64,000 nucleotides of DNA from Limosilactobacillus mucosae DSM 13345 (lineage in GTDB: Bacteria; Bacillota; Bacilli; Lactobacillales; Lactobacillaceae). The first letter of the stretch is position 1; every line of letters begins with the position of its first letter. The notes under the pieces are model-generated. The model saw only the letters and a program-made list of their open reading frames with translations, did not search any database and was not told where the DNA came from. Shown piece by piece: positions 17,715 through 26,817 of this stretch. A program made the position numbers and the translations under genes. Where the stretch lies: the NCBI RefSeq assembly GCF_001436025.1, contig NZ_AZEQ01000002.1, forward strand, positions 1-64,000. Direction: 5' to 3'.

Positions 17715-18821
17715 GTGACCAATCAAGTAATTGAATTTCGGCATGTCAGTAAGCAGTATGATGATAACCTTGTGCTGCGCGACATCAACTTTACGATTGA
17801 GGCCGGTAAGTTCTACACGCTGCTAGGCCCTTCAGGATCAGGAAAGACTACGATCCTGCGAATTATTGCTGGTTTTGACGATGCTACCAGTGGCGACGTT
17901 ATTTTTGACGGCCAGCGAATCAATGATATTCCTGCTAATCAACGACAAGTAAACACGGTCTTTCAAGACTATGCGCTTTTTCCACATATGAACGTTGCTG
18001 AAAACGTAGCGTTTGGCTTAAAAATCAAGCGAATCCCCAAAGAAGAGATTGCCAAGCGGGTACAGGATGCTTTGCATATGGTGCAGCTGGACGGCTATGG
18101 CGAGCGTGAAATCACAGAAATGTCTGGTGGTCAGCGGCAGCGGGTTGCAATTGCTCGCGCGATCGTCAATCGTCCTAAAGTGCTGCTGTTGGATGAGGCG
18201 CTCTCTGCCCTTGACCATAAGCTACGAGTGGAGATGCAGGCTGAACTGCGGGCTTTGCAGCGCCGCTTGGGAATCACCTTTGTCTTTGTCACGCATGACC
18301 AAGGTGAAGCACTGGCAATGAGCGACCAGATCTTTATTATCAATGATGGTATGATTCAGCAGAGCGGTACGCCGGTTGATATCTACGATGAGCCGTTGAA
18401 TCATTTTGTGGCTGATTTTATTGGCGAGAGCAACATTGTCCCTGGGATTATGAAAAAAGACTTTTTGGTCAATATCAATGGTCATGATTTCGAATGCGTT
18501 GATGCCGGCATGAAGCCAAATGAAAAGGTCGAAGCCGTCTTGCGCCCCGAGGATCTGGATATTACGACCGTTGATCAGGGAAAGCTGGTTGCAACGGTCG
18601 ATACGCAGCTGTTCCGGGGTGTTGACTATCAGATCATGGTTCATGACGAGGAAGGACACGAATGGAAGATCAATTCGATTCATAAAACGAAAGTGGGTGA
18701 AAAAGTCGGCATCACGTTTGATCCCGAAGACATCCACATCATGCGCTATCATGAAACCGAAGCGGCCTTTGATGCACGGTTGGACAGTTACGAAGGTGAT
18801 GATGAGGAGGATGAACGTTGA
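17715..18821 (+). CDS. potA: Spermidine/putrescine ABC transporter ATP-binding protein PotA
   Basis: 368 residues beginning at GTG (AAAGGAG upstream). ABC ATPase: Walker [10 protein letters not shown] (38-46), Q-loop [12 protein letters not shown], signature SGGQRQR, Walker [12 protein letters not shown] and H-loop VTHDQ. A C-terminal TOBE domain (from about 240) is typical of CUT1/polyamine importers. The stop overlaps potB by 4 bp. First gene of a complete potABCD operon, energising polyamine uptake. Confidence 0.95.
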   Translation: MTNQVIEFRHVSKQYDDNLVLRDINFTIEAGKFYTLLGPSGSGKTTILRIIAGFDDATSGDVIFDGQRINDIPANQRQVNTVFQDYALFPHMNVAENVAFGLKIKRIPKEEIAKRVQDALHMVQLDGYGEREITEMSGGQRQRVAIARAIVNRPKVLLLDEALSALDHKLRVEMQAELRALQRRLGITFVFVTHDQGEALAMSDQIFIINDGMIQQSGTPVDIYDEPLNHFVADFIGESNIVPGIMKKDFLVNINGHDFECVDAGMKPNEKVEAVLRPEDLDITTVDQGKLVATVDTQLFRGVDYQIMVHDEEGHEWKINSIHKTKVGEKVGITFDPEDIHIMRYHETEAAFDARLDSYEGDDEEDER

Positions 18822-19633
18822 AACAGCAAAAAATCTGGTTTGTCGTTCCCTATGCATTGTGGATTGTACTGTTTGTCGTGGCGCCGTTGGTCTTGATTCT
18901 TTATCAATCCTTTTTTAACATCAACGGCCAGTTCACGTTTGGCAACTATCAGAGCTACCTGACTTCCAATGTTTATTTAAGGATGACGTTCAATTCGGTC
19001 TGGTACGCGTTTTTGATCACGCTGATCACGCTTTTGATCAGCTATCCGGCAGCGTATGTGATCAACCGGCTGCCGAATCGTCAGTTTTGGCTGCTGCTGG
19101 TCATTTTGCCAACTTGGATCAACCTGCTTTTGAAGACCTATGCCTTTATCGGACTGTTTAGTCAAAACGGTTCGATCAATCAGTTTTTGCGGTTTGTCGG
19201 TCTGGGCAGCCACCAGATTCTGTTTACTGATGCCAGCTTTATTTTTGTCGCGGCCTACATTGAGATTCCGTTTATGATTCTGCCAATCTTTAACTCACTG
19301 GCCGAGATCGATTCTTCGTTGATCAATGCCAGTCGTGACCTGGGCGCCAACTCCTGGCAGACGTTTATGCACGTTGAGCTGCCATTGACGATGCCTGGGG
19401 TTAAGGCTGGGGTACAGGCAGTCTTTATTCCATCGCTTTCTTTGTTCATGATTACGCGTCTGATTGGTGGCAATCGTGTAATTACTCTCGGGACGGCAAT
19501 TGAAGAGCATTTCTTGACAACGCAGAACTGGGGCATGGGTTCAACGATCGGTGTGGTATTGATCATTGCCATGTTCATCGTGATGTTTGCAACTGGTGAT
19601 CGGCAAAAGAAAAAGGGGGGTCGTGCTAAATGA
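18818..19633 (+). CDS. potB: Spermidine/putrescine ABC transporter permease PotB
   Basis: 271 residues from a TTG that overlaps the potA stop (TTGA); GAGGAGG lies 5-7 bp upstream. Six membrane segments with the EAA loop near [21 protein letters not shown], the contact site for PotA. The C-terminus is basic. Overlaps potC by 4 bp. Confidence 0.94.
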   Translation: MKQQKIWFVVPYALWIVLFVVAPLVLILYQSFFNINGQFTFGNYQSYLTSNVYLRMTFNSVWYAFLITLITLLISYPAAYVINRLPNRQFWLLLVILPTWINLLLKTYAFIGLFSQNGSINQFLRFVGLGSHQILFTDASFIFVAAYIEIPFMILPIFNSLAEIDSSLINASRDLGANSWQTFMHVELPLTMPGVKAGVQAVFIPSLSLFMITRLIGGNRVITLGTAIEEHFLTTQNWGMGSTIGVVLIIAMFIVMFATGDRQKKKGGRAK

Positions 19634-20448
19634 AGCATAAAATCAACTGGGGCGCGATCTATTTAGTAATCGTTTTTATTATTTTATATTTGCCGATTCT
19701 TTATCTGGTTGGCTTTTCATTCAGTTCTGGCAAAACGATGGAAAAGTATCAAGGCTTTTCATGGACGCACTATCAGACGCTGTTGCAAGATACGCGAATG
19801 ATTACCATTGTGATCAACACACTGATCGTTGCCTTGCTGTCAGCGCTTTTGGCGACGATTATCGGAACGATGGGGGCGCTGGCGATTAAGCGAACCAAGA
19901 ATGCCATGCGGAACACCTTGCTTTCGTTTAATAATGTTTTGATGGTTTCACCAGACGTTATTATTGGGGCCAGTTTCTTGATTCTGTTTACGGTGATTGG
20001 CATGAAGCTTGGTTTTTGGTCCGTTTTGCTCAGCCATATTGCTTTTTCGATTCCGATTGTGGTTTTGATGGTTCTGCCCAAAATCGATGAACTTTCGCCC
20101 ACTCTGCTGGATGCAGCCGCGGATCTAGGGGCCAGTCCATGGCAGTCATTGACGCGAGTAATGCTGCCGGCGATTGCTCCAGGGATCATGTCGGGATACT
20201 TTATGGCCTTTACCTACTCACTGGACGACTTTGCAGTAACTTTTTTTGTAACTGGCAATGGTTTTTCGACGCTGTCAGTTGAAATCTATTCCAGGGCGCG
20301 ACAAGGCATTGACTTGGAGATCAACGCGCTTTCGACTTTGATGTTCTTGGTATCATTGGCGCTGGTAATCGGCTACTACTTTATCAGCAAGCATGGCGGC
20401 AGCCGCAAAAACCAGATCGTAACGGTTAAAGAAGGTGATGTCCAATGA
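19630..20448 (+). CDS. potC: Spermidine/putrescine ABC transporter permease PotC
   Basis: 272 residues, ATGA overlap with potB and again with potD. Six membrane segments and an EAA loop (DLGASPWQSLTRVMLPAIAPG). The YSLDDFAVTFFVTG segment is characteristic of PotC. Pairs with PotB in the membrane channel. Confidence 0.94.
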   Translation: MKHKINWGAIYLVIVFIILYLPILYLVGFSFSSGKTMEKYQGFSWTHYQTLLQDTRMITIVINTLIVALLSALLATIIGTMGALAIKRTKNAMRNTLLSFNNVLMVSPDVIIGASFLILFTVIGMKLGFWSVLLSHIAFSIPIVVLMVLPKIDELSPTLLDAAADLGASPWQSLTRVMLPAIAPGIMSGYFMAFTYSLDDFAVTFFVTGNGFSTLSVEIYSRARQGIDLEINALSTLMFLVSLALVIGYYFISKHGGSRKNQIVTVKEGDVQ

Positions 20449-21518
20449 AAAAACTGCTGAGCTTTGCCATTGGCATCCTGCTGCTGTGCGGTGCGCTGTT
20501 TGGGTGCAATAAGCTGCTAAACCAAAAAGCAAACGATGGCGGCAATAAAACCTTGACGATCTATAACTGGGGCGACTACATTGATCCCCAGCTGATTACC
20601 AAGTTCGAGCATGAGACCGGCTATCATGTCGATTATGAGACTTTTGACAGCAATGAGGCGATGCTGACCAAGATTCGCCAGGGCGGTACGCATTATGATA
20701 TTGCCGTTCCAAGTGAATACACCATTCAGCGAATGAAAAAAGAGCATCTGTTAGAGCCGATTGATCATCGCAAGCTGCCGAACCTCAAATATATCGATCC
20801 GCAGTTTTTAAATCTGTCGTTCGATCGGCATAATCGCTATTCAATTCCATATTTCTGGGGGACGTTGGGGATAGTCTATAATGATCAAAAGGTGAGTCGT
20901 AAAGATGTCTCGCATTGGCGCCAGCTTTGGTCACCTAAGCTCAAAAACAATATCATGATGATCGACAGTGCCCGTGATGCGATGGCAGTGGCACTGATCA
21001 CTCAGCATCATTCCGTCAACACGACCAACGCCAAGGAATTACGTGAAGCCGCTGATAAGCTTGATCAGCTGACGCCCAACATCAAGGCCGTAATTGCCGA
21101 TGAAATGAAGATGTACATGGAACAAAACGAAGCGGCAGTCGGCATTACCTATTCTGGGGAAGCCAGTGAAATGATCAGTGTCAATTCACATCTCCACTAC
21201 CTCGTACCAAGCGAGGGCAGCAACATCTGGTTTGACAACATGGTGATTCCCAAAACGGCTAAAAACAAAAAAGCAGCCTATGCATTCTTGAATTTCATGC
21301 TGGATCCCAAGAATGCCGCGCAAAATGCTGAATATATCGGCTATGCAACGCCAAATAAGGCTGCCAAAAAGTATCTGCCAAAGAGCGTTACCAGCAACCA
21401 GGCTTTCTATCCGCCAAAACAAACAATGAAGCATCTGCAGGTTTATCATGACTTGCCATTAAAAGACATTGGCACCTATAATGACCTGTTCTTGGAATTT
21501 AAGATGTTTAAAAAGTAA
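20445..21518 (+). CDS. potD: Polyamine-binding lipoprotein PotD
   Basis: 357 residues. The N-terminal signal ends at a lipobox (LFGC, Cys21). The mature protein starts with the family motif TLTIYNWGDYIDPQLITKFE, followed by the FDSNEAMLTKI and YDIAVPSEYTI segments that frame the ligand site. It captures spermidine or putrescine outside the cell for PotBC. Last gene of the operon, followed by a strong terminator. Confidence 0.95.
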   Translation: MKKLLSFAIGILLLCGALFGCNKLLNQKANDGGNKTLTIYNWGDYIDPQLITKFEHETGYHVDYETFDSNEAMLTKIRQGGTHYDIAVPSEYTIQRMKKEHLLEPIDHRKLPNLKYIDPQFLNLSFDRHNRYSIPYFWGTLGIVYNDQKVSRKDVSHWRQLWSPKLKNNIMMIDSARDAMAVALITQHHSVNTTNAKELREAADKLDQLTPNIKAVIADEMKMYMEQNEAAVGITYSGEASEMISVNSHLHYLVPSEGSNIWFDNMVIPKTAKNKKAAYAFLNFMLDPKNAAQNAEYIGYATPNKAAKKYLPKSVTSNQAFYPPKQTMKHLQVYHDLPLKDIGTYNDLFLEFKMFKK

Positions 21519-21556
21519 CTAAAAAGCTGACCGAAAAATTTCGATCAGCTTTTTTG
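21519..21556. terminator. Bidirectional terminator after potD
   Basis: AAAAAGCTGACCGA and TCGATCAGCTTTTTT arms between convergent potD and the APC permease gene. Confidence 0.85.
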
Positions 21557-21567
21557 ATTGACGTTTA

Positions 21568-22956
21568 TTATTCAGTGGCCAGCTTGCTATGACGATAGCC
21601 GTAGCCAAAGTAAAGTGCCAAACCAATTAAGAACCAGATGCCGGCCCCAATCCAAGTATCAAGGGAAAGGAACGACATCATGAACAGGCAGGCACAGCCA
21701 GAAATGATTGGCAAAACGGGGAACCAAGGAACGCGGAAGCCGCCTTGGTTGCCGATGTCCTTGCGCTTACGCAATGGAATGATCCCAAATGAAACCAGCG
21801 TAAATGCCAGCAATGTACCGATATTAACCAGATCAGTCAGCCGATCCAGGGAAACCAGCCCCCCCATGATGGCGATAATCGCTGCGACGATCCAAAGTGA
21901 GATCTTCGGCGTGCTGGTCTTAGCATCCAGCTTGTTCAAAAATGATGGCAAGAGACCGTCACGACTGATAGAGTAGATCAAACGGGATGAAGAGTAGATC
22001 ATGGTAAACATCATGGTTGCCATCCCAATCAGTGCCCCAATTGAAAGCAGGGCAGCCAGCCAGTCTTGGTGAACGGCCTGCAGCGCAAAGGCAACCGGAT
22101 TGGCAACGTCAAGCTTGGTATACTTAACCATCCCAGTCAAGACGATTGAAACGCCCATGTAAAGCACGGCAGCGACCAAAAGTGTCCCGATAATTCCGAT
22201 TGGCATGTTCTTTTGCGGATTCTTGACTTCGGCAGCTGAGCTTGAGATACAGTCAAAGCCCAAAAAGGCAAAGAAGACTGTCGTTGCCCCCTTGAAGACC
22301 CCATGCATACCATATGGAAGGAATGGCTGGTAGTTGGCTTTCTTGATGAAGAAGGCCCCAACAACGATGAAGGCAACGATGATTGCAATCTTGATCGCGA
22401 TGGCAATGTTGTTGACCCGAACCGATGAAGTCATTCCAAATGAAAGCATCCAGGTAATCAGTAAAACGATGATGATTGCTACAATGTTGACATAGGTGCC
22501 ATGTGCAGGATCAAAAGGACCAGACAGTGCTTTGGGGATGTTGATTCCACAGCTGGCCAGCAGTGAATTGAAGTAGGCTGCCCAGCCAGTTGAAACTGAG
22601 GCGACTGCCAGCATGTATTCCAATACCAGCGCCCAGCCCATGATCCAACCGATAAATTCACCGTAGACCACGTTACCATAAGAATAGGCGCTACCGGCAA
22701 CCGGCATGGCAGAAGAAAACTCAGCATAGCACATTCCCGCTAAAGCACAGACAACCGCTGCCGCCAGAAACGACAGTGAGACGCCAGGCCCTGCATCGTT
22801 GGCTGCCACGGTCCCAGGTAAAATAAAGATCCCCGTCCCAATGACCGCACCGATCCCCATGGCCATCAAATCGCCAGCCGACAGCGACTTGACGAATTTG
22901 TTATCGGCTTTGAGATAGCGTGAGAGGCTTTCTTTACGAAAAAGATTTAAACTCAT
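21568..22956 (-). CDS. APC family amino acid permease (YfnA/CAT-like)
   Basis: 462 residues with 12 membrane segments. The first helix GIGAVIGTGIFILPGT is the unwound substrate-binding segment of APC transporters. The N-terminal leader (LFRKESLSRYL) and the AEVKNPQKNMPIGIIG loop place it with the cationic amino acid transporter/YfnA group. Substrate uncertain; related proteins carry branched-chain, cationic or other neutral amino acids. The ATG has only a weak site (TAAGG). Single-gene unit. Confidence 0.85.
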   Translation of the reverse strand: MSLNLFRKESLSRYLKADNKFVKSLSAGDLMAMGIGAVIGTGIFILPGTVAANDAGPGVSLSFLAAAVVCALAGMCYAEFSSAMPVAGSAYSYGNVVYGEFIGWIMGWALVLEYMLAVASVSTGWAAYFNSLLASCGINIPKALSGPFDPAHGTYVNIVAIIIVLLITWMLSFGMTSSVRVNNIAIAIKIAIIVAFIVVGAFFIKKANYQPFLPYGMHGVFKGATTVFFAFLGFDCISSSAAEVKNPQKNMPIGIIGTLLVAAVLYMGVSIVLTGMVKYTKLDVANPVAFALQAVHQDWLAALLSIGALIGMATMMFTMIYSSSRLIYSISRDGLLPSFLNKLDAKTSTPKISLWIVAAIIAIMGGLVSLDRLTDLVNIGTLLAFTLVSFGIIPLRKRKDIGNQGGFRVPWFPVLPIISGCACLFMMSFLSLDTWIGAGIWFLIGLALYFGYGYRHSKLATE

Positions 22957-23084
22957 CCGACCTTAACCACCTTTGTTATAATATCCAATAGCTTAATAAA
23001 TTTAAGTGATAGCTTATCATAGGCAAAGATAATGAGCAATAATTGCGAAATAATCATTGGATTTACCGAACAAAATAAGCCATA

Positions 23085-23109
23085 ATGACATTAATAATCA
23101 TAATGTCAT
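23085..23109. promoter_or_regulatory. Perfect 9-7-9 inverted repeat, possible Fur/PerR-type operator
   Basis: ATGACATTA, a 7-bp spacer, then TAATGTCAT. The AT-rich, palindromic sequence resembles Fur/PerR-type boxes. It lies 46 bp ahead of an operon whose third gene encodes a Fur family regulator, so autoregulation is a reasonable guess. Confidence 0.4.
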
Positions 23110-23154
23110 AATCATTAAAAGTCAATTAGAAAAGCATTAAGGAGGAGCTTGGAA

Positions 23155-23571
23155 ATGGCGATTGAAAAGACTGCAGGTGCCGTAGTTTATCGAAATAACG
23201 ATCAAGAAATTGAATACCTGCTGCTGCAAAGCACAAACGAAGGTAATTTTTGGGGCTTCCCCAAAGGTCACGTTGAGGGCGATGAAACGCTCCTAGAAAC
23301 GGCGCAGCGTGAGATTAAAGAAGAAACCAGTCTGGTCCTGCCAATTGATACCAGCTTTTCTGTCTACACTGAATACGACCTGCCCAACGGCAACCGGAAG
23401 CAAATGACGCTTTACACGGCCGCACTGCCTAAGGATAAGGATCTGCATCTGCAGGCTGAAGAAATTAAGAATGCCGGTTGGTTCAACTATCAAGATGCTC
23501 GCCAACGCTTAACCTATGACAACTTAAAAGAATTGCTGGATCAGGTTAATGCTCATTTAACACAGGCATGA
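23155..23571 (+). CDS. Nudix hydrolase (Ap4A hydrolase-like)
   Basis: 138 residues from the ATG at 23155 (AAGGAGGAG upstream). The Nudix box starts at G38 (GHVEGDE), with E44, R52-E53 and E56-E57 in place; the usual Gly after EEx is Ser59. The N-terminus TAGAVVY and the GFPKGHVE motif match asymmetric bis(5'-nucleosyl)-tetraphosphatases, which remove Ap4A or related dinucleotides. Overlaps the next gene by 4 bp. Confidence 0.85.
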   Translation: MAIEKTAGAVVYRNNDQEIEYLLLQSTNEGNFWGFPKGHVEGDETLLETAQREIKEETSLVLPIDTSFSVYTEYDLPNGNRKQMTLYTAALPKDKDLHLQAEEIKNAGWFNYQDARQRLTYDNLKELLDQVNAHLTQA

Positions 23572-24131
23572 TGGATCAGCAGCATAAGGTTTTTGTAATT
23601 ACTGGCGCGGCGGGAACCGGTAAAACGACGGTGGCCAACTATCTAAGAAAAAAATACGATATGGCCAAGGTAATTACGCATACGACACGCTTGCCGCGAG
23701 CCAATGAAAAAGATGGCGTCGACTATTATTTTGAGACGCGTTCCTCAATGCAAAAGCGGCATTTATTAGAACAGGTTGAATATGATCATCATCTATATGG
23801 CTCTTCAATTGAGGGGCTGGAAAACGGCTGGCGGCATCATCAATTTGACGTGATCGTTTTGGATACCAAAGGAGCGTTGACGTACCGAGCCAAGTTAGGC
23901 GATCAGGCCGTCATAATCTTTTTGACGGTCAGCCATCCGCAACAGCTTTTTGAGCGTCTGCATATCAGAGGCGATCACCCAGATGCAATTGAGTCGCGGA
24001 TCAACAGCTGCGAATATCAGCGTGATCTGTCGCTGCCGCAAGAATTGAAAGGTCAGGCAATTGAGCTTGTCAATGATGATTGGACAATGACGCAGCAAAA
24101 ACTGGATCAATTGCTCAGCCGATACATTTGA
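23568..24131 (+). CDS. Guanylate kinase-like P-loop protein
   Basis: 187 residues. P-loop GAAGTGKTT near residues 13-21, then TTRLPRANEKDGVDYYF, which corresponds to the guanylate-binding TTRxPRxxExxGxDYxF motif of guanylate kinases. It is probably a paralogue of the housekeeping gmk. Starts in the Nudix stop (ATGATG; two possible ATGs 3 bp apart), so the two are translationally coupled and both handle nucleotides. Real activity on GMP is not certain. Confidence 0.78.
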   Translation: MMDQQHKVFVITGAAGTGKTTVANYLRKKYDMAKVITHTTRLPRANEKDGVDYYFETRSSMQKRHLLEQVEYDHHLYGSSIEGLENGWRHHQFDVIVLDTKGALTYRAKLGDQAVIIFLTVSHPQQLFERLHIRGDHPDAIESRINSCEYQRDLSLPQELKGQAIELVNDDWTMTQQKLDQLLSRYI

Positions 24132-24177
24132 AGATAAATGTGCTAAAATCATAATTTCAAAAAGGACGGATGAAAAA

Positions 24178-24615
24178 ATGACGGATCCTAAAGCACAAGC
24201 CATGGCAGTCTTGCAGAAAAATCATCTGCGCGTCACCAAGCAGCGAAAAACGCTGATTGATTTGTTGGTTGCCAATCCGGATCGCTATGTCAGTGTTACT
24301 GAGGTTGACAAGCATATGCGCCAGGCATTTCCTGGTGCCAGCCATAACACGGTCTATCGCAATCTGGAAGAGTTTCAAGAGATCGGCCTGGTTGAATTGA
24401 GTTCGCAGTCTGGCGGCATGGTGGTTAAGTATCGCTGTGACGAATCGCATCACCATCACTTTATCTGTCAACGCTGCGGTCGGGTGCAGGAGATTCAGCT
24501 GCCAACGATTGATTGGGACTTTTTGACTCAGCAGCTGCCTGGCGCCGAGATTACGGGACATAGCTTTGAGCTGTATGGATTATGTGCTCAGTGTCGTCAG
24601 CTGGCTTCGCATTAA
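24178..24615 (+). CDS. Fur family transcriptional regulator
   Basis: 145 residues. N-terminal winged helix (RVTKQRKTLIDLLV, recognition helix near SHNTVYRNLEEF), then the metal-binding dimerisation domain with HHHHFIC, the structural zinc pairs Cys97/Cys100 and Cys136/Cys139, and His128. Whether it senses iron, zinc or peroxide cannot be read; the histidine-rich metal site fits Fur or Zur. It lies 46 bp after the kinase-like gene behind its own AAAGGA site, probably in the same operon. Confidence 0.88.
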   Translation: MTDPKAQAMAVLQKNHLRVTKQRKTLIDLLVANPDRYVSVTEVDKHMRQAFPGASHNTVYRNLEEFQEIGLVELSSQSGGMVVKYRCDESHHHHFICQRCGRVQEIQLPTIDWDFLTQQLPGAEITGHSFELYGLCAQCRQLASH

Positions 24616-24704
24616 ATTCATCAATTCTTATTTTTTTCGCAAACTCTCACTGGCAATTTTTGCGCTAAGATAGAGAGCAGACGACAAAAGGAGAGAAAAA
24701 AGCA

Positions 24705-25148
24705 ATGAAAACACCACCGTTTGTGACGCCATTTGCGCTGGTTTCATTGGTTTTGGCGTTAGGTGCTACCAACGTGGTGGTCAACAAAACCACCAATACC
24801 AGTGAAGGGGCTAAAATCGTCAGCACTTCATCGACTAGTCAGAGCACCAGTCAAAAAGATGACCAAGACAGCAGTCATAGCAGTGACCGCAAAAAGCCAA
24901 GCAGTGAAAGCGATCCGGATGTGCAAAGCAGTCATCAGACCAACAGTGTTGATGAGGAGTCAACGACTAAGACCTCATCAGCTAAAACGACCGACAATAC
25001 TACGGATAATGGTACGACTGCTGGTACCGGCACTACCAGCTCATCGGCCAAGACCACCAGTCAGACTACTGGCACGACGACTGATAACTCGACTGGTACC
25101 AACTCGACGACTGGCACGACGACAACCACGACTGACACCAATCAATAA
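24705..25148 (+). CDS. Ser/Thr-rich secreted or surface protein
   Basis: 147 residues. A hydrophobic N-terminal segment (VTPFALVSLVLALGATNVVV) acts as signal or anchor; the rest is a low-complexity tail of Thr, Ser, Asp, Gln and Gly without cysteine or LPXTG. It is likely exported and may be O-glycosylated. RBS AAAGGAGAG. A GTG-started membrane-protein gene follows after 14 bp, so the two are probably cotranscribed. No family recognised. Confidence 0.65.
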   Translation: MKTPPFVTPFALVSLVLALGATNVVVNKTTNTSEGAKIVSTSSTSQSTSQKDDQDSSHSSDRKKPSSESDPDVQSSHQTNSVDEESTTKTSSAKTTDNTTDNGTTAGTGTTSSSAKTTSQTTGTTTDNSTGTNSTTGTTTTTTDTNQ

Positions 25149-25162
25149 GGGGGATCGCGACA

Positions 25163-25984
25163 GTGCTTAGTTTTCTAGACATGATCAATCATTGGCTGGG
25201 ATATTTTAATATCAATGCCAAGCTGAAAAATCGAATCTACATTATCATTGCCTTTTTGGGTGATCTGTACCTGATCTACGTTACCACGCGCCTTTTGATC
25301 AACCATGCATGGGTGCGGGGGCTGCTATACTGCCTCGCCGTGATTCTGATCACCTATTGTCTGTACATCAACGCGGTCTACTACTATCTAGACCGCAACT
25401 CACGGTTTGACTTTTTGTCGCCTTGGCTTTCAAAGATTACTGGGGTCGTTCCCACTGCTGAGGATGCCAAGCCAAAACGCAATGCTCGTGTCATCAACAA
25501 TGCGCCAAATGGCTACTTTACTCATCAGGATATCATTCCAGCTCAAGTGGAGGTTGATGAGCACGAGCAGCATAATCTGCAGCGCGTCGTTCAAGAACTG
25601 TTGGATGACGGGATCTTTACTGCGGATTATGATGGCTTAAGCGACAGTCAGATCGTAGCAGAAACTGCAACGGGTGAGTCGGTCTATGCGCTTGACTCGC
25701 AACAGACGCCGCCTTATTTTGAGCTCTACCATGACAAGCATCTGCGGCGAATTGAGATATACATGGGCTTGAATCAAATGGAAAAACTGGCAGTCGGTCA
25801 TATTGCCAAGGTCGGTTTGACGGACATTCATACTGCCCACGAGCAATATGAGCTCTATTTAGCCAATCTGTTCGTGACGGGTGGACCGCATAAGATTGCC
25901 GGTCGCAATGGCTCAACGATCTTAATGGATGGTCAGTATGGCCTGGTTGCCAACGTTGCCTATCGCGATCGAGAAAAACGCTAA
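25163..25984 (+). CDS. Conserved lactobacillar membrane protein (DUF6681-like)
   Basis: 273 residues beginning at GTG (AAGGGGG 8 bp upstream). Two membrane segments near residues 25-45 and 52-74, then a cytosolic domain of about 190 residues with a PxxExYHDKHLRRIEIYMGLN segment. It resembles a family of lactobacillar proteins that I tentatively place with DUF6681; function unknown. Cotranscription with the Ser/Thr-rich protein suggests a cell-envelope role (inference). Confidence 0.6.
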   Translation: MLSFLDMINHWLGYFNINAKLKNRIYIIIAFLGDLYLIYVTTRLLINHAWVRGLLYCLAVILITYCLYINAVYYYLDRNSRFDFLSPWLSKITGVVPTAEDAKPKRNARVINNAPNGYFTHQDIIPAQVEVDEHEQHNLQRVVQELLDDGIFTADYDGLSDSQIVAETATGESVYALDSQQTPPYFELYHDKHLRRIEIYMGLNQMEKLAVGHIAKVGLTDIHTAHEQYELYLANLFVTGGPHKIAGRNGSTILMDGQYGLVANVAYRDREKR

Positions 25985-25985
25985 A

Positions 25986-26028
25986 AGCAAAAGCTGTTGA
26001 TTAGTTTATGCTAACCAACAGCTTTTTT
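25986..26028. terminator. Bidirectional terminator
   Basis: AAAAGCTGTTG and CAACAGCTTTTTT arms, 4 bp past the membrane-protein stop and between convergent genes. Confidence 0.85.
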
Positions 26029-26063
26029 GATGCATTGATGATTTTGATAAGACAGACAGTGAG

Positions 26064-26729
26064 CTATTCGTTGATCCAGTCCAAAATCTTAAACATGGTC
26101 GCGGTATTTTCTTTAGGCACGGGATGAGTAATGATTTCAGCCGGGGTCTGATTAAGAATTGATCCTGCTGCATAGTCGCCATCATTGACTACGATCTCGC
26201 GGACGTTATCGGCCAGCGGCTCAAAGTGAAACTGCAGCCCAACAACGCGATGGCCATAAACAAAGCCCTGTTCTTTTAAGCCGGCTGATGAGTAGAGTAG
26301 CTGAGCGCCATTGGGAATGGTAAACATCTGCTGATGCCAGTGCAGAACGGTAGATGCCTCAGGCAGGTCAGGAATTACATCGCTCTTTAAGAAGACGGGA
26401 GCCCAGCCAACTTCTTTAACGGGCGCGTCTTTAACCGTGGCGCCCAAAGTCATTGCCAGCTGCTGTCCGCCAAAGCAGGCACCAAACATTGGCTTGTCCT
26501 GGGCCAGCAGTTCTTTGATCAATTGCCGCTCTTTTGCAATCCAGGGCAGATCATCATTAGGACTCATCGGACCGCCTAAGATGACCAGCATATCGGTTTC
26601 ATCAGCCGTGGGCAGCTTGTTGAACTGGGCCGGATGATAGACGTAGATCTCGTGGCCGCGCTGGTGGGCCCATTCACTGATTACGCCAGGGCCTTCGTTG
26701 GGGGTGTGCTGCAAAACGTTGATTCTCAT
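26064..26729 (-). CDS. Class I glutamine amidotransferase-like protein
   Basis: 221 residues, the stand-alone GATase1 domain. Catalytic Cys85 (FGACFGGQQL), His168 and Glu170 (LQFHFEP) make a full triad. Proteins of this group act on glutamine or gamma-glutamyl compounds, and no synthetase partner adjoins it. Start ATG behind AAGGAG. Confidence 0.82.
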   Translation of the reverse strand: MRINVLQHTPNEGPGVISEWAHQRGHEIYVYHPAQFNKLPTADETDMLVILGGPMSPNDDLPWIAKERQLIKELLAQDKPMFGACFGGQQLAMTLGATVKDAPVKEVGWAPVFLKSDVIPDLPEASTVLHWHQQMFTIPNGAQLLYSSAGLKEQGFVYGHRVVGLQFHFEPLADNVREIVVNDGDYAAGSILNQTPAEIITHPVPKENTATMFKILDWINE

Positions 26730-26767
26730 TAATCGATCACTCCTTGTTTTAGACCCTATTCTATAGC

Positions 26768-26803
26768 AAAACCGACAGCCTGTCTTGCTGGCTGCCGGTT
26801 TTT
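26768..26803 (-). terminator. Terminator of galM
   Basis: AAACCG-CAGCC and GGCTG-CGGTTT arms with one mismatch and a TTTT tract on the minus strand, 14 bp beyond the galM stop. Confidence 0.7.
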
Positions 26804-26817
26804 GATATCAGATTTGA

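Noticed and set aside
18222-18857. 211-codon frame antisense to potA
   Set aside because: Shadow of potA; no ribosome site, composition follows the sense gene.
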